Positions 1-9,286 of a DNA stretch of 55,250 nt are shown here, piece by piece (the stretch's first letter is position 1; the number at the start of each line of letters is the position of its first letter). The notes below the pieces were generated by a model. It was not told the origin of the DNA and ran no database searches. It saw nothing but the letters and a program-made list of their open reading frames with translations. Both the position numbers and the translations under genes were made by a program. This DNA is from Chara braunii (Eukaryota; Streptophyta; Charophyceae; Charales; Characeae): NCBI GenBank assembly GCA_003427395.1, contig BFEA01000287.1, positions 545,206-600,455 of the forward strand. Direction: 5' to 3'.

Positions 1-1040
1 CGATGCGGACAGTCCGTCGTCACGCACCAACCCACGAAGTCGTCACCCCGCTTAGTCCTCCCTCACCCGTCGGATTCGCCCGTGCCCACAGTCCGTCGTG
101 GCCCACGCCAATCCCGCGCGTTCGGCACCAGCCCGTGGGGTCGCCCAGCTCCTACCCTACTCACCTCTTACTTCGCTCGTGTGCCGACCCTTCCTGATCG
201 CGCAACCCCGAGCTTCCAACAACGGATTAAGAGAGTTGACTAATCGCGCAGCCAGAATTTATAGCGTGCATGCATGCGCGAAGAACACGGAGTTACCAAA
301 ACTTAGAGTGAAGATTAGAGAGGGAACGCCTGCGCCCTGCATGATCGGCCGCGGCGTGGGGGACATAACCCTTCTCCACGCATCGATCCGAGCACGCAAG
401 CCGCGACTTACAAAATTTCAGCAAAAGAAAGAGAGGGAGGGCGGGAGAGACGAAGTGCAAGAAGAGAGATACAGTTACAATGGCGTCCGCCCAAAATTAC
501 AGCTACACACGCGATTAAGGGCGCCTGCTAATCAGAGTTCCGTTGCATCCGCATGAAAAAGCGTGTAAACAAAAGGCGCCGCGCAACAGAAAAAATCCTA
601 ATTACTAAATTTCTAAATTCCTATCTAATGCGAGAAAGCAAAAAGAAGCATGAATTCGGAAGGAAAGTCCGAAATTCCGAGAGCCATTGGGGCTCAACAA
701 AATTCGAAAAAGATTCAAGAGGAATTTCAAAAAAGAACGAAGCAATTTCCCGCGCGATGTCCGCGCCCAAAAGATCGAAAACCGAACCAAAAGAAACGAC
801 GTCGATATTAGTCGCGCGCGCGTGTGGCGTTGCGCCAAACAACCATCCGACCAATCAATCCACCGGACGTCCCAGGATACACCCAGCCCCGAAGAAGCGA
901 CGAAAAAGACGAAGAAGCAAGGGTACTGATGCAATTTTCCACCGATCCCGATTTCCCGCAATTGGCCCAATCTTCCCAACTTAGGACCCCTCGTTGCAAC
1001 CGCACAAAAATTCGCGCGTTACAGAAAGTGGTTCGTCACA
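1..1040 (-). repeat. 3' LTR of the gypsy element (partial)
   Basis: Matches 10635-11674 nearly base for base apart from scattered substitutions. Similarity stops at 1040, where the minus strand reads TGTGACGAAC, a normal TG start for an LTR. The other end lies outside the window. The plus-strand reading frames here (98-556, 553-984) recur in the other LTR and are chance frames in non-coding DNA. Confidence 0.9.
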
Positions 1041-1285
1041 TATGTGATGCCCAGGGGGTTCCAATATTAGCAAGCTCCTGCTTGCTTGTTAACACGTGTC
1101 GATTTCTCTAATCGATTGATACACGGAACACTTCTCTTTATGCCACTTACCGTTCGATTGCGTGCGGACGTCATCCAACGTGGCAACTTTGCTCTTCTAC
1201 TACTTCCTCAGATTGGGCTCTCGACAGTCCAAGGACGGGATTTTTCTCGTGTCGTTACCGCGACACGTATCCATTACCGGTTGCA
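1041..1285 (-). other. Spacer between third ORF and 3' LTR
   Basis: Holds the end of the internal region. On the minus strand the bases just before the LTR are GGAACCCCCTGGGCATCACA, a poor polypurine tract, so the plus-strand primer site is either decayed or unusual. No gene is visible. Confidence 0.4.
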
Positions 1286-1978
1286 TCAGTAATTAATTGG
1301 AAGGGGAAAAGGGAGCCGGTGCATGGCGGCATGGCGGGGTGGAAGGCTTACGGGTAGCGGGGGCAAGAACCTTTCCATCCCGGCTGCAAATTCTGGTAGC
1401 GCTTGGTAGCGGACGATGCGGTGGAAGCGGGGGAAACGGTTGCCAGTGCGAGGGAGGGACGCGAGGTAATCATGATAGAGGGTGGTGAGAGTTCGGAAAA
1501 GTGCCGCGCGGAAACGATCGCGATCTTCGCAGGCGGGGATGGTCCCCGTTACTATGCAATAAACCTCGATCATATTGTGGCCTCGCCACGTGGCACTGAG
1601 GAGCAAAACATGGAGGCAGAAGGTTGGGACGACACACTGAATGGAGGGGTGGGGGTGTACTACTATAGCGAGGCGAGCAGCATAGAAGTGGCAGAAGGTA
1701 TCGCGGAGAAACGGGTTGGAGGGGAACGTGATGGGGGTGGTGAGCTGGCGGAGGGTGAGGTAGTCAAGAGGACGTCGAGAGGGTAATCGGGGACGAAGGT
1801 CGATCGCCCGTATCGGTACGTCGACGAACTGGGGGACGGGTTGGGGAGGAGGGGGATCACCTCCGTCGTCGTGTTGATGGGGTCGGAGTCGTGGCCGTAA
1901 GGTCGCCATGTCCTGGTCGGGGCGGCTCCGGATCTTGGTTTGGGTCGTCGTGGACGTGTAAGCTTGCCCCGCTCGCAA
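1286..1978 (-). CDS. Possible C-terminal part of third ORF (ORF3)
   Basis: An open frame of 230 codons overlapping the 3' end of the acidic ORF3 reading in another frame. The overlapping half (about residues 1-45) is proline/arginine-rich and looks like a shadow. From about residue 45 (PVPQFVDVPIRAIDLRPRLP) it resembles ordinary protein and could be the true C-terminus of ORF3, reached by a frameshift. No family is recognised. It lies just before the 3' LTR. Confidence 0.35.
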   Translation of the reverse strand: MRAGQAYTSTTTQTKIRSRPDQDMATLRPRLRPHQHDDGGDPPPPQPVPQFVDVPIRAIDLRPRLPSRRPLDYLTLRQLTTPITFPSNPFLRDTFCHFYAARLAIVVHPHPSIQCVVPTFCLHVLLLSATWRGHNMIEVYCIVTGTIPACEDRDRFRAALFRTLTTLYHDYLASLPRTGNRFPRFHRIVRYQALPEFAAGMERFLPPLPVSLPPRHAAMHRLPFPLPINY

Positions 1979-3383
1979 ATTCTAGTTCCCTTTTCCCGGC
2001 CGTGGTTTCCTCTCTTTTGTGGGCCGCCTCCGGATCTTCAGCCTCCGTGCCCGTGCGCAGCGCTTCTTCCGACGCAGCTTCCCACTCCGATTCCGCAGGT
2101 CCTTCTTCGTTCTCCTCTTCTCCTTCGTCTTCTTCTTCTTCTTCTTCTTCTTCGCTCTGCTCCCCCTCGCTATGCTCGCTATAGCTTCCTTCTTCGAGGG
2201 TTTCGTCCTCTTCCCCGAGTACTTCGTCGCTTTCCCCACTTTCTTCCCGCTCGTCTTCTCCTTCATCACTCTCAGTGCTTTCTTCCTCCTCCTCTTCCTC
2301 TCGAATGGCAGCAAGCTGCTCTGCCATTGGGTGCCTAAAGAAGGCAGGATCACAAACCGTCAGAGGATCCAAATACTGCTGCTGCGACGGCGGGATGCGC
2401 TCTGCGGCTCCCTCCACACAAGCCAACCACTGGAGATATGGCGTCAACGTGCAAGAAAGTACATGAGGAATCGGATGCTCGTCGTCTTGCGAGATGATGT
2501 CGAGAGGGAGCTCGTCTGCCAGCTGCGCTACCGGGATCGCGAGCTCTTGCGCGATGAGTTCCTGATGTCCGGGCCGTACTGTGCCGAACAGAAACGCGAG
2601 GAGTTCTCCCTCCACGTTGGTTCACCAAGCCTGAATGAACAGCAACTCCAGGCGCTCTATGCAAGGCGGGCGCGCCTCGTCCTCGGTCCACGTCAGCCGT
2701 ACCTCGACTAAGCACAATAAAAGCTCGACGAAGTCTTCGCGCCACAGTTGCCAGTATGGGGGATGAATGTCGGGGACAGCAAGGGTCGTTAGACAGTAGG
2801 AAAGGTGAGGATGGAAATCGAACTGCCAGAAGTTGGGGAAGGTAAAGGGGAGATAAAAAATAGAGATCGGAGAGAGACTCATTGGGGGCGAGGAAAGGGA
2901 ACAACAACAGGGAGAACCGCCGACGGATCACGTTGGTACATCCGAAGGCCATCGTATTCGATCGCTCGTGTCCCCGAGGCAAGCCAGAAGCTGGGTCCAC
3001 TCATCGACCAGATCGTTCGCCCACGCGCGTAGCGATGTCCTCACCGCTGTATGTCGTAAAGGGAGGAGTGTAGAGAGATCGCCACGGAAGTTGATGACGA
3101 CCGATATGCGGTTGGCACCTGGCACCGCTCGCTGATGAACTGCTACTGCCTCGGCCAGTACCACTGCGTCGGGCCGGCCCTCGATTCTGAACACCGCCGG
3201 TGCATACACGCCTCCCGTGCAGAAAAAGTGTGCAAGCCGCCGCAGATCTGGACTGAGATAGGGATGATAAACTTGTCGGATCATCAATCGATCATGGGGT
3301 GCAAGCGATGCTTCGCTGAGGGCTCTTTCCTCCAGAAAACTCATGGCGATGGCGATGGAGACGAAGAGGCAGAGAGGGAGCAA
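1857..3383 (-). pseudogene. Third ORF of the gypsy element, acidic protein (broken)
   Basis: Three open stretches in one minus-strand frame (3383-2928, 2882-2622, 2615-1857) make up a protein of roughly 480 residues downstream of integrase. The N-terminal part (MSFLEERALSEASLAPHDRL onward) looks globular. A middle part ends at an in-frame TGA near 2622. The last part starts with MEGELLAFLFGTVRPGHQEL and continues into a run of over 80 residues that is mostly Glu, Ser and Asp, then a Pro/Arg-rich tail. No transmembrane segment or envelope-like signal is evident, and I do not recognise the fold. The position matches the extra ORF or env slot of plant gypsy elements. A pyrimidine tract followed by CAG near 2833 could be a splice acceptor removing the first break; this is speculative. 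Confidence 0.55.
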
Positions 3384-4577
3384 GAGAAAGAGGGGGATGG
3401 CGGAGAGTCAGAGTCGTCGTCTTCGGCTTCCTCAGAAGGAGGGATCGAGGGAGACGGAGCAGAGGGGAGGAGGCGAAGATAGGACACATGGCGTGTGATC
3501 GGACGAGCCGATCGACTGCCGGAGACTTCCGGAGCGAGACGCACGGTGTTTACGCCGTTGGGGCCGAGCTCGATCACGCGATATCGCCCGAAGAATTGTG
3601 GCGCTAGCTTCCCTTGGCGAGCACATTTCCTCACCTGCACCACGTCCCCCAATTTATACTGGGGCCGCGGACCCGCATTCCCATTTCGGGCCTCGCAGCT
3701 CCGGATCTGTCGGCCTTGGGCTAGTTCGGTCATTTTCTGTCGTTTTTGGGCCAGCTTGGGCAGTGACCGTTCCATTAGCTCTAGGTGTCGTTTGGCCTTG
3801 TCTCGAGCCGTGGCCCTGGTGGGCCGTCGGTTCAATATAAACTCATCCGGGAGGCTTGGTATCGAAACGCAAGCGACACTATTGGTTCTTAATTGAAAGG
3901 GGCTTAGCCCCGTTGATTCGTGGGGCGTTCCGCGATGGACCGCCAGAATGTGATCGACGATATCGGGCCAGGGTCTCGGATCCCGTGCCGCGATGTTTCG
4001 TTGCAATGTTGTCTTTATCATCCGGTTAGCGTTTTCGACCAGCCCATTGGATTGTCACATGTGGGGTGCAGTGTTCCGTATGGCGACGCATGTATAACCA
4101 GATTCTTTAACACTTCTCCTCTGAATTCAGCCCCATTGTCGGTCAGGATTTCTTCGGTATCCTGATGCATCCCGAGGAAATGGTTAACGTATCGCGCGAT
4201 TTCCGTGGCTTGCCGCGTGCGACAGGGATACACTTCAATCCATTTCGAAAAATGGTCGACAAATGCCAGTAGAACTGAATATTCGCAACTATTAGGGCCA
4301 AGGGGCACCACTATGTCGGAGTGTCCATGCTTACTCTCTGAAATGGCCGTTCAACAACCGTGGGCACTATCGATCTTGGCGGTTGAATCGGCGCCTTATC
4401 AGCGGCGCAGACTTGGCAGTTGGCGACGATGTATTTCACATTGTCGTGGATATTGGACCAGTACCACTTATTTTTGTCAATAGCGGACTCCGTGATTCGT
4501 ACGGCGAAACGAGTCGCAGTTTCTTCGTGCACCGTCTTAACCCAGTCGTACGTCATGAACGGATGCGGCACCACCAT
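3341..4577 (-). pseudogene. Integrase, frameshifted into three pieces
   Basis: 4577-4311 carries the N-terminal zinc-binding region, with NCQVCAADKAP as the CxxC end and YWSNIHDNVK before it. 4311-4018 carries the catalytic core: LLAFVDHFSKWIEVYP holds one conserved Asp and ILTDNGAEF the next; an upstream MDTPT overlaps the junction. A frame change near 4020 leads into 4021-3341, which holds the rest of the core (AARDPRPWPDIVDHIL, STGLSPFQL) and an SH3-like C-terminal domain (KLGDVVQVRK, LAPQFFGRYRVIELGPNG). The protein ends in a Ser/Glu/Asp-rich low-complexity tail instead of a chromodomain. Integrase inserts the cDNA copy into the genome; in this copy the breaks should abolish it. Confidence 0.9.
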
Positions 4578-4621
4578 CCAAATTCCGCTGCCGTCCGTTT
4601 TCCGTTTTTCTAATCTACCCT

Positions 4622-5071
4622 CTATCCATCGATAATCCCGAACGCTCTCATTGGCCCTCGATCTTCCTTGGTGAAATCCTGGAGGGGGTTACCTACTAGG
4701 GTGGCGATTAAGGCAATGTCCGTCCATACTTCAGCCCTTCTAAACTTTTGGGTTTTTTCCAATCCTTCTGACGTGGCATCCAGAAAGCGAGCCTCGGTTG
4801 GAATCTTATCGGTCCGGCACAAGGGGCACAGCCACGGTTTACTATCGTTTCTGTATTGGATGCACGAGCCATGGGTTCGTGCGACACACTGTCGGCAATC
4901 GACATACCCCTCCCCTTTAGGACACATGGAAACCGAATAGACGCGGGAGATGGCTTCACAAAAATAGCAAAATTTGTCAGGCAGGGAGAGGAGAGACAAA
5001 GAGGAAGGAGGAGAGAGGGGGGTAGTGGGGTTACCTCCGTCACCAATCGCCGCCGTTTTACTTCTTTTCAC
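4622..5071 (-). pseudogene. PHD zinc finger between RNase H and integrase
   Basis: The 149-codon frame contains a complete C4HC3 pattern: C35-x2-C38, C59-x2-C62, H67-x2-C70, C82-x2-C85, with Trp80 two residues before the seventh ligand, the hallmark of PHD fingers. Such fingers usually read histone H3 tails, so by family knowledge this one could steer integration to particular chromatin. It sits in a different frame from the RT before it and the integrase N-terminus after it, although those two share a frame. This suggests a pair of compensating indels in a once continuous polyprotein. The first 30 residues are low-complexity Ser/Leu/Pro. A RING finger is less likely, because the spacing and Trp fit PHD better. 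Confidence 0.75.
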
Positions 5072-5087
5072 GTGGGAGAACTGCCAC

Positions 5088-6659
5088 TTATCCGTACCCT
5101 GGCTCGTTAGTCAGGTTTGGCTCTTTCCACGGTGTAATTTCCTCGTCCTTTGGTACCTTGGCAGGTCGATGTAAACGTGTCAACCCGTCCGCGTTACCGT
5201 GTCGCTCTGTCTTTCGATGGACGATATCGAAGTCGTATTCTTGCAGTCGCACCGCCCAAAGGCCAATCATGCCCGTGTAGTTGGTGAGTTTCTTCAGTGC
5301 CAGCAGAGGCTCATGATCCGTTACGAGGCGAAACTTCTGTCCGTAGAGATACGGATGGAAGTGTTGGATTCCCCAAACTACCGCATAGCACTCGCCTTGA
5401 GGTGCGGAGTCGTTTCTACGTTCGTATGACACGGTTCGAGACGCGTACTCCATGACGTGTTCGAGCCCATCGTTCCCCTTCTGTGCTAAAATAGCGGAAA
5501 TAGCTTCCGGTTGCCAGTCCGTGATGAGAATGAAATGCTTCGCGGGGTCCGGCCGTATTAAAATAGAGGCTGTTGCCAGAGTGTCTTCGAGGGTCGCAAA
5601 GGCCTGTTGGCACTCCGCGTCCCAATTGAGTGGCTGGTCCTTCCGTAACAGATTCGTTAGCGGTCGTGCAATCGCAGCAAAGCCCTTGATGAAGCGCCGA
5701 TAGTATGACGCCAACCCTAAGAAGGCTCGAACCTGCGTCAGTGATGTGGGAACCGGGGCTTCCTTCACCGCCGCAACTTTTCTCGAATCTGGCCGCAGTC
5801 CTCCACGTGTCACGACGTAACCCAAGAACGAAATTTCCGAGAGGAAAAATTCGCTTTTCTCAAGCGCAATTTTGAACCCAGTGTCTCTTAATGCACCCAA
5901 TGTCCATTCGATGTGTTGCGCGTGTCCGCGATAGGTTTCCGAATAGACCAGAATGTCATCCATGTAAACGATCACGCAGAAGTTAATCATTCCTTGCGTC
6001 GGCTGTGTCTTGTTGACGAAGTTCTGGAACGTTATGTTCATCGCTCGTTGAGATGTGGCAGGCGCATTGCAAATCCCCATCAGACATCGAACCCACTGCC
6101 ACGTACCCTCAAACAGCACAAAGGCCGTTTTCGACCGATCTTCTTTCCTTACCAGAATATGATGGAAGCCATGCCGAAGATCAAACTTGCTAAAATATTT
6201 AGCGCATCCAATCGCATCCAACAGATCATCAATCTGGGGGAGGGGAATCACATCTTTAATCGTGAATTCATTCAGCTTGCGGTAATCAATGCAGATGTGA
6301 ATCTCTCCGTTCTTCTTTGGTACTAACACTACGGGAAAGGACCATGGTCCGGTAGAAGGTTCAATCCAGCCGCTGGCTTCGAACTCCCGAATTCGTTCGA
6401 CAGCCTTTTTGCGTTCAATCAAGGAATAGCGATAAGGTTTGCAATGAATCGGGGTGTGATTTCCTGTCTGAATTTCGTGTTGGATTACTAATGACAACCC
6501 AATGTCAGTGTCTGACACGCTAATCGCTCCTTGATATTCCGTGAGAATATCCGCAATTACTCGGTGGATTGCATCCGGTACATATTGCGGAACATGCAAT
6601 TTATAAAGCTGATCCCAGATCCGAACGTCAATCTGTTTCGTATTCGCCTGTTTTGTCAA
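5088..6659 (-). CDS. Reverse transcriptase-RNase H (gypsy pol)
   Basis: A 523-codon open frame. RT motifs are in order: YRYSLIERKK and FPVVLVPKKNGEIHICIDYR near residues 95-130, SKFDLRHGFHHILV near 160, LMGICNAPATSQRAM near 195, the catalytic IVYMDDILVYSE near 230, and FLGLASYYRRFIKGFA near 320. RNase H follows: ILITDWQPEA (an altered form of the usual TDAS start), GECYAVVWGIQHFHPYLYG, RLVTDHEPL and GNADGLTR. It copies the element's RNA into DNA and degrades the RNA. This is the best preserved piece of the element. The stop at 5088 precedes the PHD finger, which lies in another frame. The first catalytic region of RNase H is divergent, so activity is doubtful. Confidence 0.95.
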   Translation of the reverse strand: MTKQANTKQIDVRIWDQLYKLHVPQYVPDAIHRVIADILTEYQGAISVSDTDIGLSLVIQHEIQTGNHTPIHCKPYRYSLIERKKAVERIREFEASGWIEPSTGPWSFPVVLVPKKNGEIHICIDYRKLNEFTIKDVIPLPQIDDLLDAIGCAKYFSKFDLRHGFHHILVRKEDRSKTAFVLFEGTWQWVRCLMGICNAPATSQRAMNITFQNFVNKTQPTQGMINFCVIVYMDDILVYSETYRGHAQHIEWTLGALRDTGFKIALEKSEFFLSEISFLGYVVTRGGLRPDSRKVAAVKEAPVPTSLTQVRAFLGLASYYRRFIKGFAAIARPLTNLLRKDQPLNWDAECQQAFATLEDTLATASILIRPDPAKHFILITDWQPEAISAILAQKGNDGLEHVMEYASRTVSYERRNDSAPQGECYAVVWGIQHFHPYLYGQKFRLVTDHEPLLALKKLTNYTGMIGLWAVRLQEYDFDIVHRKTERHGNADGLTRLHRPAKVPKDEEITPWKEPNLTNEPGYG

Positions 6660-6695
6660 ATCAGGTGGAGGAGCCGAGATGAATGAATGATCCGA

Positions 6696-7319
6696 TCACC
6701 AGGAGAACACCGTGACCATCATCTGAGCATCTTCTTCTCGGATTGCCACGTGTTCTTCCGGGGTAATCCTGTCACAAACATCCTGCCATGGCACTTCTTT
6801 AGTTGCGATCTTTGTCCCCAGTCCGTCTGTTTCTGCTTCAAAACGCCCAGGGGGTTCCAGAGAGCTTGCTTCCGCCCCCAAGTGTAACAATCTCACTTCT
6901 TTGGTCGAGGTTAGTAAGGATTTGGGTAGATCCGTAATATCACAGTAATGCTTCTTGTCGTTGTACCGGGCGAGGAGGGGGGTGGTTCCTTCGTACAGGG
7001 TTTGAGGGGGTTCCAAAGAATCGACCATCCTCGAAATTTGCACGAGGGGCTCACCCAAGATCATTGCCTTGGTTTTTTGAATGTTTCGGCTGGTCAGCTG
7101 CATTGTTCTTGCTATCGTTTTGGGCGGCGGGTAGTAAACGCGCTGTCGCGCTAATTTCAGGATCTCCGGATCATCTTTGTCACTGCTGTCCGCATCATTC
7201 GTTGATGACCTTTCGTCTGCGGATTCATCCCAGGAGATCATGCGGAGAGTCCCTGCCATCATCGGCGAAACCCGCGGAACCGTGTTAACAGTAGTGCGAA
7301 GGGTCAATCGCATGGGCAC
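6696..7319 (-). CDS. Pol linker between protease and RT
   Basis: A 207-codon frame in the same reading frame as protease upstream and RT downstream, separated from each only by short gaps with stops. It is hydrophilic, with an acidic stretch (SSTNDADSSDKDDPEI) near residues 40-55. No catalytic motif is seen. It most likely belongs to the polyprotein as the spacer between protease and RT and is not a separate gene. Confidence 0.55.
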   Translation of the reverse strand: MPMRLTLRTTVNTVPRVSPMMAGTLRMISWDESADERSSTNDADSSDKDDPEILKLARQRVYYPPPKTIARTMQLTSRNIQKTKAMILGEPLVQISRMVDSLEPPQTLYEGTTPLLARYNDKKHYCDITDLPKSLLTSTKEVRLLHLGAEASSLEPPGRFEAETDGLGTKIATKEVPWQDVCDRITPEEHVAIREEDAQMMVTVFSW

Positions 7320-7343
7320 AGCGTAGGGTTTTCCGCCTGTATT

Positions 7344-7844
7344 TCAGAGAATGATCGAACGTCTCTCGAAATCCAGGTTCGCTCGTAACGCCACAAGAGT
7401 GGGAATTCCGAAAAGAACGTCGTACGTATTAACATCTTGGACTACGACATCCCCAAGCGCGTGCACTTTGCCCAATCGGAAAGCGACATTGGTCATTCTT
7501 CCCACGGTTTTAATCTTTTCTTCGTCCACCGAAACGAGCTGATCTTTCTCATAAAGCATGATCAGATCGTTTTTCCTTCCTGCCCTTTCGACCACTCTTA
7601 GTAAAATAGCCAACACAGCTGCTCCCGAATCTATAATTGCGTTGTAAGGAATTTTCCAAATTTTTATGTCACATTCTGCGGATTTCCACGGAATTGGTTT
7701 AATCCACAAGAAATGATCGTCTTTCTGAATTAAACTTACCCGTATTGAATCCGGGGTGCCTGTTGGGTTTTCTTCTGGCGCGGGGCTTTTAGCTTTTGCA
7801 TTCGGTGTTCGGGCAAGGGCGAATTGTTTCTGTTTGCCTTGCAA
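7344..7844 (-). CDS. Retroviral-type aspartic protease
   Basis: A 166-codon frame. The active-site motif IIDSGAAVLAI (Asp-Ser-Gly) lies near residues 70-80 and the second hydrophobic-Gly strand ends in YDVLFGIPTLVAL near 145-157, the usual layout of Ty3/gypsy proteases, which act as dimers to cut Gag-Pol. It shares its frame with the linker at 6696-7319 and the RT. The first 40 residues are basic and Pro-rich linker. Confidence 0.85.
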   Translation of the reverse strand: MQGKQKQFALARTPNAKAKSPAPEENPTGTPDSIRVSLIQKDDHFLWIKPIPWKSAECDIKIWKIPYNAIIDSGAAVLAILLRVVERAGRKNDLIMLYEKDQLVSVDEEKIKTVGRMTNVAFRLGKVHALGDVVVQDVNTYDVLFGIPTLVALRANLDFERRSIIL

Positions 7845-8053
7845 TGTTGTAGCATTCGCTCATTGGCTTGATCGAAGATTGAGAGTAGGTGACCAATCGA
7901 AAGGGGAATCCGATGATCCAAGGCTCTGATGATGTTTAATACATCGATTTCCCCTGTGACGAAGGTGGGTCCCCCCGACTCCATTTCTCCTAGGGACGGT
8001 CGCCACTCCGCCACCTCTTTTGGTTCTGGCGCTGGTCTTATTATTCCGATCAT
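7736..8053 (-). CDS. Gag-Pol linker segment
   Basis: A 105-codon frame between the zinc knuckle and the protease, in another frame from the protease it overlaps by about 100 bases. It reads as ordinary protein (FVTGEIDVLNIIRALDHRIP) ending in a basic stretch. No family is recognised. Its position makes it the end of Gag or the start of Pol, with a natural or mutational frameshift between. Confidence 0.45.
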   Translation of the reverse strand: MIGIIRPAPEPKEVAEWRPSLGEMESGGPTFVTGEIDVLNIIRALDHRIPLSIGHLLSIFDQANERMLQHCKANRNNSPLPEHRMQKLKAPRQKKTQQAPRIQYG

Positions 8054-8245
8054 TCCCAGTCCCGGATATCCGAGCGATATATACTAATCTAGCGGGATTA
8101 GATCGACGGCTTCTTCCGTGGTGGCCAGGGCACTTCCTCCACCCTCTACTTCTTCCATCAAAGCTCCGACTCGTCCAGGTCCGTCGGCGATGGGAGCCGC
8201 AGCCATAGGCGCGACTCCGATCCGCTGTTGTGGGGGTCGGTGAGG

Positions 8246-8287
8246 GCAGTCTCGGGCCAAATTCCCTGGCTGATGGCAGGCATAACA
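8246..8287 (-). other. Gag zinc knuckle with His-to-Asn change
   Basis: The minus strand encodes CYACHQPGNLARDC, which fits the CCHC nucleocapsid knuckle (C-x2-C-x4-H-x4-C) except that Asn replaces His. These knuckles bind the element RNA during packaging. The region between the Gag stop at 8435 and 8060 contains stops in this copy. Confidence 0.75.
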
Positions 8288-8434
8288 GATATTTAGATTA
8301 TTGGCGGCTCCTCCGAGCGCAGCTGCGGGGTTTACCCCTTGTTAGATCGGAGGAGCACGTACCGCAATGGGCCGCATGTTCCTCATCATGGCTTCCAGCC
8401 GAGCATTATGCTCTCGCTGCTTCTTCTTACTTTC

Positions 8435-9286
8435 CTAAATCAAACTAATCAAGGTTTTGGTTAGTTCGAAAATGGCCACTGATTCGTTTGTTCGTGCGGG
8501 AGCCTCAACTAACGGCAGGGGCAACGCCCTTGCGCGTGGAGGCATTACAGAAGCGGATGTGCTTGGGACTTCGCTTAGGGTCACTCGCTTGGGGCCTATC
8601 TGTTCCATATTGATAACAGGTCCTGATACAAACCCCATGTTTTCAAACTTGTTCTGCAAAGCAGCTAACACAGCTCTCGCTCGTGCGAGCTTGGTCGAAT
8701 CTCCTTCTCTAGGATAGTCTTCCCCTTCCAGGAAGTTCGCTGCGAACTTCCGTTCCATTTTTTCCGCGGCAGCCATGATTTGTTGTAGCGTGTGAGTGAT
8801 GGGGGAAAATTGCTTTCGTAACTTTGTCCTTATTGTTCGGCTGCGAAACTCATCAATGAACAAGTCTCTTCCTACTTGTTCACCTCGCTCAGTTTTTACG
8901 AACATTCGGTAGAACCGGTTCCGATATTCTGCGACGGATTCGAGAGGTTTTTGCACTCGGTCCTTGATCATANANAGTGCTTGCTCGGGGTGAACGTAGT
9001 NAAATNGATTCATGAAATCCCNCTCAAAGGTCGGGAGATCAACCCACACATAGGTGCTAAACCAATGATGAGCGTCTCCCCCCAATCGGGCGGGAATATT
9101 GATCTGAGCTTCATGGTCAGTATACTGTTGGGCTCTAGGTGTGACCAGCCATGCTCCTGCGAGATGGTGTGCGGGATCAAAGAGATAAAGATCTGGTGGC
9201 GTCATGGGAGCTCGTGCACGTGGGGCGGGTTGATTTGGGGGATTAACATTCTGTTGTGGGACCGGGTTTGGCACATTGGAAGCCAT
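8435..9286 (-). CDS. Gag (capsid) protein
   Basis: A 283-codon frame starting at an ATG (9286) and containing a retrotransposon gag domain at about residues 50-175: WFSTYVWVDLPTFE, then YVHPEQA, then ESVAEYRNRFYRM and DEFRSRTIRTKLRKQF. Its N-terminus is Pro/Asn/Gln-rich. It forms the particle in which reverse transcription occurs. Several undetermined bases (about 8972-9022) fall in the middle. The zinc knuckle lies downstream after a stop. An upstream frame (9688-9389) might extend Gag but cannot be joined to it here. Confidence 0.85.
   Translation of the reverse strand: MASNVPNPVPQQNVNPPNQPAPRARAPMTPPDLYLFDPAHHLAGAWLVTPRAQQYTDHEAQINIPARLGGDAHHWFSTYVWVDLPTFEXDFMNXFXYVHPEQAXXMIKDRVQKPLESVAEYRNRFYRMFVKTERGEQVGRDLFIDEFRSRTIRTKLRKQFSPITHTLQQIMAAAEKMERKFAANFLEGEDYPREGDSTKLARARAVLAALQNKFENMGFVSGPVINMEQIGPKRVTLSEVPSTSASVMPPRARALPLPLVEAPARTNESVAIFELTKTLISLI

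Noticed and set aside
98-984. Plus-strand open frames of 152 and 143 codons at the left edge
   Set aside because: They recur in the other LTR (10731-11617) and lie in non-coding LTR sequence; the protein composition is basic and low-complexity, so they are chance frames.
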